Counted from the stretch's first letter, positions 1 to 5,366 are shown. The stretch is 5,366 bases of DNA from Actinomycetes bacterium (GCA_023457615.1 JAEWKY010000320.1:1-5366); one strand, 5' to 3'. A program made the numbers and translations. Notes: a model not told the origin generated them from the letters alone.

Positions 1-1379
1 TCCCCGACGTCCTCGCTCACGGCATCCAGGTCGCCGTTCGCCGCGATGAGCGCGCTGTAGTGCCGCGCGCTGTCCTTCGGGATGCGCTCCTGCGTCGGGT
101 AGTCGACGTAGACCAGCCCGAACCGCGGCCGGTAGCCGAGCGCCCACTCGAAGTTGTCGAGCAGCGACCAGTGCAGGTAGCCGACGAGGTTCACCCCCCG
201 CTCGATCGCGTCGCCCATCGCCGCGACGTGCGCCCGCAGGAACCGGATGCGGCGCACGTCGTGCACGCGCCCGTCGTGCTCGGGCGTCTCGTTCGAGACG
301 AGGCCGTTCTCGGTGATGAGGATCGGCACCTCGGGGTAGTCGTCCTTGAGCCGCACGAGCAGGTCGGTGAGCGCTCCCGGCACGATCTCGGTGCCCTCGT
401 CGGTGAGCCGCGACTCCTCGGGGGCGCGCACGACCTGCCACGGGAACGGACGTCCGTCCTCGCCCGCGACCGCGGCCTTCATGACGCGACGCGAGTAGAA
501 GTTGAGGCCGAGGAAGTCCATCCGGCCGCCGATCTGCGCGAGGTCGCCGTCCCGGATGAAGTCGAGGGGACCCGCGACGCGCTCCCAGTGCTCGCGCATG
601 TCGTCGGGGTAGCGCCCGAGGAAGAGCGGGTCGAGGTACCAGCGGTTGACGAAGCCGTCGCTGCCGAGCGCGGCGGCCCGGTCCTCCTCGGAGTCGGTGG
701 CCGGCACGCACGGCAGCAGGTTCGGTCCGCAGCCGATCCTCCCGGAGGTGAGCCCGCGGATCGCGTCGTACCCCGCGCCGTGCGCGAGCAGGATGTGGTG
801 GCCGGCCCGCACGCTCGACGGCAGGTCGGCGAGGCCGGGGGCATGGATGCCGAGCTGGTACCCGAGCAGCTGCACGATCCACGGCTCGCACTGCGTGATC
901 CACCACGGCACGCGGTCGCCGAGCCGCTCCGCGACCGCGGTCGCGTAGTGCACGAAGGCGTCGACGCTGCCGCGTCCGAGCCAGCCGCCCTCGTCCATGA
1001 GCGCCTCGGGCATGTCCCAGTGGTTGAGCGTGAGCACGGGCTCGACGCCCTTCTCGAGCAGGGCGTCGACGATGCGCTCGTAGTGGTCGAGCGCCCCCTG
1101 GTCGATCGCGCCACGGCCGTCGGGTACGACGCGCGACCACGCGGTCGAGAAGCGGTAGGCCCGGAGCCCGAGATCGCCGACGAGGTCGACGTCCTCGCGC
1201 CAGCGACGGTAGGAGTCGGTCGCGATCGACGCGTCGCCGCCGCCCTCGATCGCCCCCGGGCGCCGGGCGAAGGAGTCCCAGACGGAGGGGCCGCGGCCGC
1301 CGGCCTCGAGGGCCCCCTCCGTCTGGTAGGCACTCGTCGCGGCGCCCCAGAGGAAGCCGTCGGGGAAGCGTGAGGTCAT
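1..1379 (-). CDS. GH1 family beta-glucosidase-type glycoside hydrolase, C-terminal end cut by window edge
   Basis: Retaining beta-glycosidase of family GH1, probably cytoplasmic (no signal peptide), expected to split beta-glucosides or beta-linked disaccharides brought in by the adjacent importer. 459 codons are visible and the family is usually 440-480 residues, so only the last few are probably missing. Translated from the complement, the N-terminus has the GH1 opening FPDGFLWGAATSAYQTEG (Q19 would bind the glycone), then NHWDMP (119-124), the acid/base region TQCEPW with Glu165, GIHAPG (177-182), the nucleophile motif ITENG with Glu357, and HWSLLDNFEWALGY (403-416), whose Glu411 and Trp412 are the usual sugar contacts. 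One departure: residue 164 is Cys (codon at 888-890) where GH1 enzymes normally have Asn. The ATG start places the first conserved block at residue 5; no Shine-Dalgarno lies at normal spacing, and a promoter 8 nt upstream suggests a leaderless mRNA. An in-frame GTG seven codons upstream is possible but less likely. Family assignment is firm; the exact substrate is unknown. Confidence 0.95.
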   Translation of the reverse strand, partial: MTSRFPDGFLWGAATSAYQTEGALEAGGRGPSVWDSFARRPGAIEGGGDASIATDSYRRWREDVDLVGDLGLRAYRFSTAWSRVVPDGRGAIDQGALDHYERIVDALLEKGVEPVLTLNHWDMPEALMDEGGWLGRGSVDAFVHYATAVAERLGDRVPWWITQCEPWIVQLLGYQLGIHAPGLADLPSSVRAGHHILLAHGAGYDAIRGLTSGRIGCGPNLLPCVPATDSEEDRAAALGSDGFVNRWYLDPLFLGRYPDDMREHWERVAGPLDFIRDGDLAQIGGRMDFLGLNFYSRRVMKAAVAGEDGRPFPWQVVRAPEESRLTDEGTEIVPGALTDLLVRLKDDYPEVPILITENGLVSNETPEHDGRVHDVRRIRFLRAHVAAMGDAIERGVNLVGYLHWSLLDNFEWALGYRPRFGLVYVDYPTQERIPKDSARHYSALIAANGDLDAVSEDVG

Positions 1380-1381
1380 GG

Positions 1382-1399
1382 GGTGAGAACGTACCCACA
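1382..1399 (-). promoter_or_regulatory. LacI-type operator copy in front of the GH1 gene
   Basis: Read on the minus strand the site is TGTGGGTACGTTCTCACC. It differs at three positions from the perfect palindrome TGTGGGAACGTTCCCACA that also summarises the two other sites in the window, and it keeps the central CG typical of LacI-family operators. It covers the predicted -10 box and ends two bases before the start codon, so a bound repressor would block RNA polymerase. It is the weakest palindrome of the three (6 of 9 pairs). It is supported mainly by its position and its resemblance to the others. Confidence 0.6.
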
Positions 1400-1417
1400 C
1401 CTCGGGCGAGGCGGCAA
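1388..1417 (-). promoter_or_regulatory. Candidate promoter of the GH1 gene, placing transcription start at the ATG
   Basis: On the minus strand there is TTGCCG (1417-1412), an 18-nt spacer, then TACGTT (1393-1388). Eight bases separate the -10 box from the A of the ATG at 1379, so transcription would begin at or within a base or two of the start codon. That fits the lack of a ribosome binding site and the frequency of leaderless mRNAs in actinobacteria. The same -35 type and spacer length occur at the permease promoter (TTGCCC-N18-TATAGT). This is inferred from the sequence only; a weaker -10 (TAGCTT, 1421-1416) also exists. Confidence 0.5.
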
Positions 1418-1459
1418 GCTAGCGAGGCACCGCGCGCTCGGGGGCCGGCGTCCAGCCCC

Positions 1460-1489
1460 TTGCCCCGCGCCGAGCGCGGCGCTTATAGT
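1460..1489 (+). promoter_or_regulatory. Candidate promoter of the permease operon
   Basis: TTGCCC (1460-1465), an 18-nt spacer, then TATAGT (1484-1489), a good match to the actinobacterial housekeeping sigma factor consensus and the only TA-rich hexamer in this GC-rich gap. Transcription would start near 1496, giving a leader of about 70 nt. The operator at 1505-1522 follows directly, so repression would act just downstream of initiation. Confidence 0.65.
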
Positions 1490-1504
1490 CCTCGGAGCGG
1501 CGAG

Positions 1505-1522
1505 TGTGGAATCGTTACCACA
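1505..1522 (+). promoter_or_regulatory. LacI-type operator copy in front of the permease operon
   Basis: TGTGGAATCGTTACCACA: seven of nine base pairs are symmetric, with perfect TGTGG/CCACA arms and a central CG. It matches the site before the binding-protein gene at 15 of 18 positions and differs from the ideal palindrome at three. It lies at about +9 to +26 from the predicted transcription start, a typical place for a sugar-responsive LacI-family repressor in actinobacteria. The regulator gene is not in the window, so the family of the binder is inferred from operator shape. Confidence 0.75.
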
Positions 1523-1565
1523 GGCCGGCTCCCGCCGCCTACCCGCCTCAGAGAAGAGGAGACCC

Positions 1566-2561
1566 ATGAGCTCGACGGACACCTCGTCGACCCGGGCCAT
1601 CGTGACCGCCGAGAAGGCGGTGCGGCGCGGTCGCAAGGAGAAGCTCCCCGAGGGCTACAGGGCGCGCACGTACAATCGCCGCGAAGCCGTCGCCGGCTAC
1701 CTGTTCATCCTCCCGTGGATCGTCGGGTTCCTGGTCTTCACCCTCGGCGCGATGATCTACAGCCTCGTCATCTCGTTCAGCCACTACCAGCTCGCGACGA
1801 ACACGGCGCGGCCGGCCGGATTCTCGAACTACGAGCTGCTGTTCGAGGACCCGAAGGTCATGATGTCCCTCGGCAACACGCTGTACTACGCCGTGCTCGC
1901 CGTGCCCCTGCAGATCGCCTTCGCGCTCTTCCTCGCGATGCTGCTCAACAACGTCAAGGTGGGCTCGGGCATCTTCCGCACCCTGTACTACCTGCCGAAG
2001 ATGACGCCCGCCGTCGCCACGGCCGCCGTCTTCTTCCTGCTGCTCAACGGCAACCAGGGCGCGATCAACAAGGGTCTCGCGGCGATCGGCATCGAGGGCC
2101 CGCAGTGGCTGCTCGATCCGAACTGGGTGAAACCGTCGATCGTGCTCATGACGCTCTGGGGCGTGAGCGGCACGATGGTCATCTTCCTCGCCGCCCTCAA
2201 GAACGTGCCGCGCGACCTGTACGAGGTCGCGATGATCGACGGCGCCGGTCCGGTGCGGCGCTTCTGGTCGATCACGCTGCCGATGATCTCCGGGCCGATG
2301 TTCTTCAACGTGCTCGTGCTCACGATCGCCGCGCTCCAGACCTTCGACGAGGCGTACCTGCTCTTCTATCGAGATCAAGTGCAGGGGGCGCCCGACGCCT
2401 CCCTCTTCTACGCCGTGTACCTGTTCCAGCAGGCCTTCCGGCAGTTCAACTTCGGTTTCGCCGCCGCCATGGCATGGCTGATCTTCGTGATCATCATGCT
2501 GATCTCCCTCATCCAGGTGAAGGTCGGCAACCGATTCGTGTACTACGAGAGCGAGCGGTGA
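1566..2561 (+). CDS. Carbohydrate ABC transporter permease, MalF/UgpA type (CUT1 family)
   Basis: 331-residue integral membrane subunit that would form half of the sugar channel with the next gene product. After a charged cytoplasmic N-terminus (residues 1-40, rich in Arg and Lys), six hydrophobic segments are visible at about 42-72, 103-128, 139-161, 189-211, 240-263 and 297-319. The EAA loop that docks the ATPase is at about 217-240 (DLYEVAMIDGAG, ending in LP), with the conserved Gly226. The length fits MalF-type permeases lacking the large periplasmic domain of E. coli MalF. The start is chosen because AGAGGAG (1555-1561) sits four bases before this ATG; the frame is open further upstream, but that stretch contains the promoter and operator. 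It overlaps the next permease by one base, so the two are surely one operon. No ATPase gene is adjacent. The sugar cannot be deduced; the divergent GH1 gene suggests a beta-glucoside. Confidence 0.95.
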   Translation: MSSTDTSSTRAIVTAEKAVRRGRKEKLPEGYRARTYNRREAVAGYLFILPWIVGFLVFTLGAMIYSLVISFSHYQLATNTARPAGFSNYELLFEDPKVMMSLGNTLYYAVLAVPLQIAFALFLAMLLNNVKVGSGIFRTLYYLPKMTPAVATAAVFFLLLNGNQGAINKGLAAIGIEGPQWLLDPNWVKPSIVLMTLWGVSGTMVIFLAALKNVPRDLYEVAMIDGAGPVRRFWSITLPMISGPMFFNVLVLTIAALQTFDEAYLLFYRDQVQGAPDASLFYAVYLFQQAFRQFNFGFAAAMAWLIFVIIMLISLIQVKVGNRFVYYESER

Positions 2562-3502
2562 TGACCACCTCGACCCCCCTGGACGCCTCCGCCGCCGGCC
2601 CGATCCTCTCGAGCTCCGGGCGCGACGCGCCGAGCGTCCCGACGAAGCCGCGCCGGCCCGTCGGCGGCACGATCGCCCAGGTCGTGCAATGGGTGCTGCT
2701 CATCGGCTTCTCGCTGCTCTTCCTCTACCCGTTCGCGTGGCTGCTCGCGGCGAGCTTCAAGCCGCGCGGTCAGGTCTTCGACAACGCGCTCATCCCCAAG
2801 ACCTTCCAGCCCGAGAACTACGTCGAGGTCTTCAACCAGCTCCCGCTGCTCGCCTGGATGGGCAACAGCCTGTTCATCGCGGTGCTCGCGGCGGGCCTCG
2901 TCACGGTCACGAGCTCGATCGTCGCGTTCGGCTTCGCGTACTTCAACTTCCCCGGGCGCAAGATCCTGTTCGGGGTCGTGCTCGCGACGATGATGCTCCC
3001 GGGGGCCGTCACGCTCGTGCCGCAGTTCCTCATCTGGAACAACCTCGGCTTCGTCGGCACGAACGTGCCGCTGTGGGGCATGAACCTCTTCGGGTCGGCG
3101 TTCTACATCTTCCTGCAGCGCCAGTTCTTCCTCGGGCTCCCGCGGGAGATCTTCGAGGCGGCGCGCATGGACGGCGTCAGCTACTGGGGGATGTTCTGGC
3201 GCATGGCGTTCCCGCTGTCGATCCCGTCGTTCGTGATCGTCTTCCTCTTCGAGTTCCAGGCCTCGTGGAACAACCTCCAGGCCGCGCTCATCTACCTCAA
3301 CGCGGGGACGCAGGAGGGCTACACGGTGCCCCTCGGCATCGCGTCGGCGATGACGCGGTACAGCCCGACGAACGGCGGCCACGGCGACTACCAGTACGTC
3401 ATGGTGGCGGCTCTCCTCGTGACGCTGCCGATGATCCTGCTGTTCGCCTTCGGCCAGCGGTACTTCGTCGAGGGCGTCGCCACGCAGGGTCGCAAGGGCT
3501 GA
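2561..3502 (+). CDS. Carbohydrate ABC transporter permease, MalG/UgpE type (CUT1 family)
   Basis: 313-residue partner permease of the sugar importer. The first 40 residues are Ser/Pro/Ala-rich and polar (cytoplasmic), followed by hydrophobic segments at about 40-66, 103-128, 134-160, 168-187, 219-245 and 278-299. The EAA loop is at about 196-219 (EIFEAARMDGVS, ending in FPLSIP), with Glu199, Ala200, Ala201 and Gly205 as the ATPase-docking signature. The tail RYFVEGVATQGRKG is the usual MalG-type ending. The ATG uses the last base of the upstream stop codon (TGATG) and has only a weak purine-rich stretch before it, so translation is probably coupled to the first permease. A strong hairpin begins ten bases after the stop, which closes the transcript. 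Substrate as for its partner. Confidence 0.95.
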   Translation: MTTSTPLDASAAGPILSSSGRDAPSVPTKPRRPVGGTIAQVVQWVLLIGFSLLFLYPFAWLLAASFKPRGQVFDNALIPKTFQPENYVEVFNQLPLLAWMGNSLFIAVLAAGLVTVTSSIVAFGFAYFNFPGRKILFGVVLATMMLPGAVTLVPQFLIWNNLGFVGTNVPLWGMNLFGSAFYIFLQRQFFLGLPREIFEAARMDGVSYWGMFWRMAFPLSIPSFVIVFLFEFQASWNNLQAALIYLNAGTQEGYTVPLGIASAMTRYSPTNGGHGDYQYVMVAALLVTLPMILLFAFGQRYFVEGVATQGRKG

Positions 3503-3512
3503 CCTCCCCGGG

Positions 3513-3549
3513 ATCCCCGGGCCCGCGCACCGAGCGCGGGTCCGGGGAT
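3513..3549 (+). terminator. Long GC-rich hairpin after the permease operon, probable terminator without U-tract
   Basis: ATCCCCGG-g-CCCGCGC pairs with GCGCGGG-t-CCGGGGAT around the loop ACCGA: 16 consecutive pairs including one G-U wobble. No run of T follows, which is common for actinobacterial terminators. It could instead act as a 3' mRNA stabiliser, or as partial attenuation allowing some read-through into the binding-protein gene 185 nt downstream. Confidence 0.75.
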
Positions 3550-3573
3550 GCCTGGTGTCTGGGATCGATGCCA

Positions 3574-3593
3574 TTCGGTGACGCGGCACCGAA
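3574..3593. repeat. Small perfect inverted repeat between permease hairpin and binding-protein promoter
   Basis: TTCGGTG and CACCGAA flank the six bases ACGCGG, giving a 7-bp stem with a 6-nt loop. It lies about 20 bp before the -35 box of the binding-protein promoter. It may be a second, weaker terminator hairpin or a protein-binding site; nothing in the sequence decides between these, and chance is possible. Confidence 0.4.
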
Positions 3594-3613
3594 AGTCCGT
3601 TATTCCTAAGGGG

Positions 3614-3642
3614 TTGTGTCTCCTGCGGAGGTCCGCTACCGT
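3614..3642 (+). promoter_or_regulatory. Candidate promoter of the solute-binding-protein gene
   Basis: TTGTGT (3614-3619), a 17-nt spacer, then TACCGT (3637-3642). Predicted transcription starts near 3649, inside the operator at 3648-3665, and gives a leader of about 85 nt. The operator placement and the strong hairpin upstream both argue that this gene has its own transcript. The hexamers are only moderate matches, as is usual in high-GC actinobacteria. Confidence 0.55.
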
Positions 3643-3647
3643 CGCGA

Positions 3648-3665
3648 TGTGGGATGGTTCCCACA
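3648..3665 (+). promoter_or_regulatory. LacI-type operator copy in front of the solute-binding-protein gene
   Basis: TGTGGGATGGTTCCCACA: arms of seven symmetric pairs (eight counting the flanking A and T), with only the two central pairs mismatched. This is the copy closest to the ideal palindrome TGTGGGAACGTTCCCACA (two differences), though it lacks the central CG. It covers the predicted transcription start, a position expected to give tight repression. Confidence 0.75.
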
Positions 3666-3733
3666 TTCCGTCACGTTCCGAGCACCGCGGCGACGTCGCC
3701 GGGGATCAACGCAGCTCCGAGAGGACACATTCA

Positions 3734-5107
3734 ATGAAGAAGACAACCAAGGCGCTCGTCGCGGCCACGGCCGGCGCGGCGCTGTTCACGCTCACCGCGT
3801 GCGGCGGAGGCGGTCCCGCGGCCAGCGGCGAGTTCAGCGACCAGATCGAGGGCACCCTCAGCGTCTGGGGCTTCGAGAACGCCGACGAGGTCGGCACCTC
3901 GCGCGTCGACCTCGCGGACGCGAAGGTCGGCGAGTCCGACGTGGACGTCGAGCTCGAGGCCGCGGCCTTCGACGCCCAGAAGTTCGTCACGCGCGTCTCG
4001 AGCGGCGACATCGCCGACGTCGTGCAGATGAACCGCCAGTTCGTCGCGACCTACGCCGCGCAGGGCCTCATCATGCCGCTCGAGGAGTGCTTCGCGCTCT
4101 ACGACCTCGACCCGCGCGAGCGCTGGTACCCGCAGGTCGTCGACGACGTCACCTACGACGGCGCGACCTACGCGGTGCCGCAGTTCTACCAGCCGCCGGC
4201 CATCCTGCTGAACCAGCGCGTGATGGACGAGGCGGGCGTGACGATCGACGACATGGACACCTCCGACCAGGAGGCGTTCCTCGCCGCGGTCGAGGCGATG
4301 ACCGTCATGAACGGCGCGAACCCGACCCGCATGGGCTTCGACCCGCAGGGCCCGTCGAAGGCCGGCCTCTGGATGCTGAGCTTCGGCGGCCAGACGATCG
4401 ACGCCGACGGCAAGCCCGCGCTCGACGACCCGGCGAACGCCGAGGCGATCGAGTTCCTCAAGGCGATCTACGACCTCCAGGGCGGCTACGCCAACGCGAA
4501 GTCCTTCGTCGACTCGTTCGACGTGTTCGGCGACGGCAACTCGTACGTGACCGACCAGGTCGGCGCCGCGGTGTTCGACCAGTGGTACCCGAACGTCCTC
4601 ACGTCGTACGCGGCGCAGGTCGAGCTCGGCGCCACCCCGGTCATGACGCAGGACGGTCAGCCGTTCACCGTCGCGAGCGGCACGTCGTTCGTCATCCCGA
4701 CGTCGGCGGAGAACCCCTCCGCCGCGTGCCAGTGGCTGCTCGAGCTCACCTCGCCCGAGGCCTGGCAGGCCGCCGGTGAGGCGCGCGCCGAGACCACGGC
4801 GAACGACCCGGGCCGCAACGGCATCAACACCGGTCTCTTCACCGGCTCGCCGGAGGCCGACCAGGCCATCCGCGACGCCTACGTGATCGAGAGCGCCGAC
4901 TACCCGGGCTTCAACCAGGTCATCGACACGTACTACGAGGTCGCGGCCGCCGGTCAGTCGTTCGGCGCCTCGCCGGCCGGCCAGCAGATCGAGTCGGAGC
5001 TGCAGAACGCGGTGACCGCCGCGCTCCTCGGGGAGAAGACCCCCGAGCAGGCTCTCGCCGACGCCCAGGCCGCCGCGATGCGCGCCTACGAGCAGGTCGC
5101 CGGCTGA
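3734..5107 (+). CDS. ABC transporter extracellular sugar-binding lipoprotein
   Basis: 457-residue substrate-binding protein of the CUT1 importer, expected to be anchored on the outside of the membrane and to deliver sugar to the two permeases. The N-terminus is a lipoprotein signal: MKKTTK, a hydrophobic stretch (7-19), then the lipobox LTAC with lipidated Cys23 and a Gly-rich linker (24-27). The mature part has the layout of family 1 solute-binding proteins: a first strand GTLSVWGFEN (40-49), a sugar-facing region around DVVQMNRQF (95-103), the hinge segment YAVPQFYQPPAILLN (146-160), and a C-terminal helical lobe ending in an Ala-rich helix (about 417-455). Length is typical. The ATG is supported by GAGAGGA (3719-3725) eight bases upstream and by the signal peptide beginning exactly there; the frame is open upstream but that DNA holds promoter and operator. 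Two cysteines remain in the mature protein (119, 332). It lies after the permeases with its own promoter, whereas the binding protein is often first in such operons. Ligand unknown, probably an oligosaccharide. Confidence 0.95.
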   Translation: MKKTTKALVAATAGAALFTLTACGGGGPAASGEFSDQIEGTLSVWGFENADEVGTSRVDLADAKVGESDVDVELEAAAFDAQKFVTRVSSGDIADVVQMNRQFVATYAAQGLIMPLEECFALYDLDPRERWYPQVVDDVTYDGATYAVPQFYQPPAILLNQRVMDEAGVTIDDMDTSDQEAFLAAVEAMTVMNGANPTRMGFDPQGPSKAGLWMLSFGGQTIDADGKPALDDPANAEAIEFLKAIYDLQGGYANAKSFVDSFDVFGDGNSYVTDQVGAAVFDQWYPNVLTSYAAQVELGATPVMTQDGQPFTVASGTSFVIPTSAENPSAACQWLLELTSPEAWQAAGEARAETTANDPGRNGINTGLFTGSPEADQAIRDAYVIESADYPGFNQVIDTYYEVAAAGQSFGASPAGQQIESELQNAVTAALLGEKTPEQALADAQAAAMRAYEQVAG

Positions 5108-5131
5108 TTCCCTGATCTCGCCGACCGCCTG

Positions 5132-5163
5132 AGGGGCGGGTCACCTCCGGGTGGCCCGCCCCT
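5132..5163 (+). terminator. Rho-independent-type terminator of the solute-binding-protein gene
   Basis: AGGGGCGGG-t-CACC pairs with GGTG-g-CCCGCCCCT around a four-base loop TCCG, giving a stem of 14-15 pairs with one G-U. It is followed by the pyrimidine-rich tail TCTCCTT rather than a pure T-run. It begins 24 bases after the stop codon and lies between convergent genes, so it may stop transcription from both sides. Confidence 0.85.
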
Positions 5164-5182
5164 TCTCCTTGCGCTCTCCTTT

Positions 5183-5220
5183 GTTGCACGCGCGTGCGAA
5201 CTCCCGAAGACGCGTGCAAC
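5183..5220. repeat. 10-bp perfect inverted repeat with nested palindrome between convergent genes
   Basis: GTTGCACGCG (5183-5192) and its exact reverse complement CGCGTGCAAC (5211-5220) flank 18 bases. A 12-bp palindrome, GCACGCGCGTGC (5186-5197), overlaps the left arm, so the left half can fold alone or with the right arm; in effect the motif is present three times, one copy (5191-5200) with a one-base insertion. It lies 13 bp beyond the stop of the right-hand gene and could be its terminator. Neither side has a T-run, so a protein-binding or dispersed repeat role is equally open. Confidence 0.6.
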
Positions 5221-5233
5221 TAACGGCAGCGAT

Positions 5234-5366
5234 TCATCCCACCGAGTCGGCGGCGAGCTCCTCGACATCCCGATGCCGCCGCAACGCGACGAACAGCACG
5301 ACGGGTCCGACGAGCACCACGACCCCCGCGACGACGAGCGTCCAGCGCAGGCCGATCGTCTCCCCG
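5234..5366 (-). CDS. C-terminal fragment of a membrane transporter, probably major facilitator superfamily
   Basis: Only the last 43 codons lie in the window; the gene continues beyond the right edge. The complement reads ETIGLRWT, then about 20 strongly hydrophobic residues (LVVAGVVVLVGPVVLFVALR), then a short charged tail, RRHRDVEELAADSVG, and TGA at 5236-5234. A final transmembrane helix followed by a basic then acidic cytoplasmic tail is typical of the twelfth helix of MFS exporters and sugar permeases, but other multi-pass proteins could end this way. It is convergent with the binding-protein gene and has no visible copy of the shared operator in the part seen. That it is coding rests on the intact frame, codon bias and clear membrane pattern. 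Confidence 0.6.
   Translation of the reverse strand, partial: GETIGLRWTLVVAGVVVLVGPVVLFVALRRHRDVEELAADSVG

Noticed and set aside
885..896. Idea that the GH1 protein is a myrosinase-like enzyme or inactive homologue
   Set aside because: Myrosinases lose the acid/base Glu itself. Here both catalytic Glu residues are present and only the preceding Asn is changed.
60..1373. Long plus-strand open frame of 437 codons opposite the GH1 gene
   Set aside because: The translation is low-complexity, rich in Arg, Val, Glu and Pro, with no domain, and it mirrors a clear GH1 enzyme on the other strand. Such shadow frames are normal at this GC content.
1467..1482. GCGCC/GGCGC inverted repeat within the permease promoter spacer
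   Set aside because: A 5-bp all-GC arm is expected by chance in this composition, and it does not match the operator shared by the three promoters.
1383..1565. Upstream in-frame extension of the first permease (possible start at 1383)
   Set aside because: This stretch contains the promoter and operator, and the ATG at 1566 has a strong ribosome binding site.
3620..3630. CTCC-TGC-GGAG inverted repeat within the binding-protein promoter spacer
   Set aside because: The four-base arms are too short to support a site, and no related copy lies at the other promoters.
2543..3664. Long minus-strand open frame of 373 codons opposite the second permease
   Set aside because: Its product is a highly charged Arg/Glu/His-rich string typical of an antisense shadow, and it crosses the permease stop, the hairpin and the binding-protein promoter.
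3548..3733. Upstream in-frame extension of the binding protein (possible start at 3548)
   Set aside because: The lipoprotein signal peptide begins at the ATG at 3734, which has its own ribosome binding site; the extension would bury it behind 62 residues encoded by control DNA.
1..5366. CRISPR array, tRNA or rRNA gene, insertion sequence or phage genes
   Set aside because: No spaced direct repeats, RNA gene-like sequence, transposase or terminal repeats were seen on either strand; coding and regulatory DNA account for nearly the whole window.

Overview
The window is very GC-rich with strong G/C bias at third codon positions, and its genes read as an actinobacterial sugar-uptake locus. The protein types (GH1 beta-glycosidase, CUT1 ABC permeases, a lipoprotein sugar-binding protein with an LTAC lipobox, no ATPase alongside) fit a Microbacteriaceae-like actinobacterium. 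This assignment comes from style and general similarity, not from a marker gene.

Layout, left to right. Positions 1-1379 (minus strand) hold an almost complete GH1 beta-glucosidase-type gene that runs off the left edge. Positions 1380-1565 are a divergent control region. Positions 1566-2561 and 2561-3502 (plus strand) are two inner-membrane permeases of a carbohydrate ABC importer, overlapping by one base. Positions 3503-3733 hold a 16-bp hairpin, a smaller inverted repeat and a new promoter. Positions 3734-5107 (plus) encode the lipoprotein solute-binding protein. Positions 5108-5233 hold a convergent terminator and a separate 10-bp inverted repeat. Positions 5234-5366 (minus) are the C-terminal end of a membrane protein, probably a major facilitator superfamily transporter.

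The genes fit one pathway. The lipoprotein captures a beta-linked oligosaccharide or glycoside outside the cell, the two permeases carry it across the membrane using an ATPase encoded elsewhere (as with the shared MsiK ATPase in other actinobacteria), and the cytoplasmic GH1 enzyme hydrolyses it. The substrate cannot be read from the sequence; cellobiose or another beta-glucoside is the default guess.

The most informative non-coding signal is an 18-bp LacI-type operator that appears three times, once at each of the three promoters (1382-1399, 1505-1522, 3648-3665). Each copy differs by only two or three bases from the perfect palindrome TGTGGGAACGTTCCCACA. This implies one regulator, not in the window, controlling all three transcription units. 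The GH1 gene appears to be leaderless, with its operator lying over its -10 box. The GH1 enzyme also has Cys in place of the near-invariant Asn next to its acid/base Glu. I see no wholly new kind of system here; these are refinements of a known type of locus.
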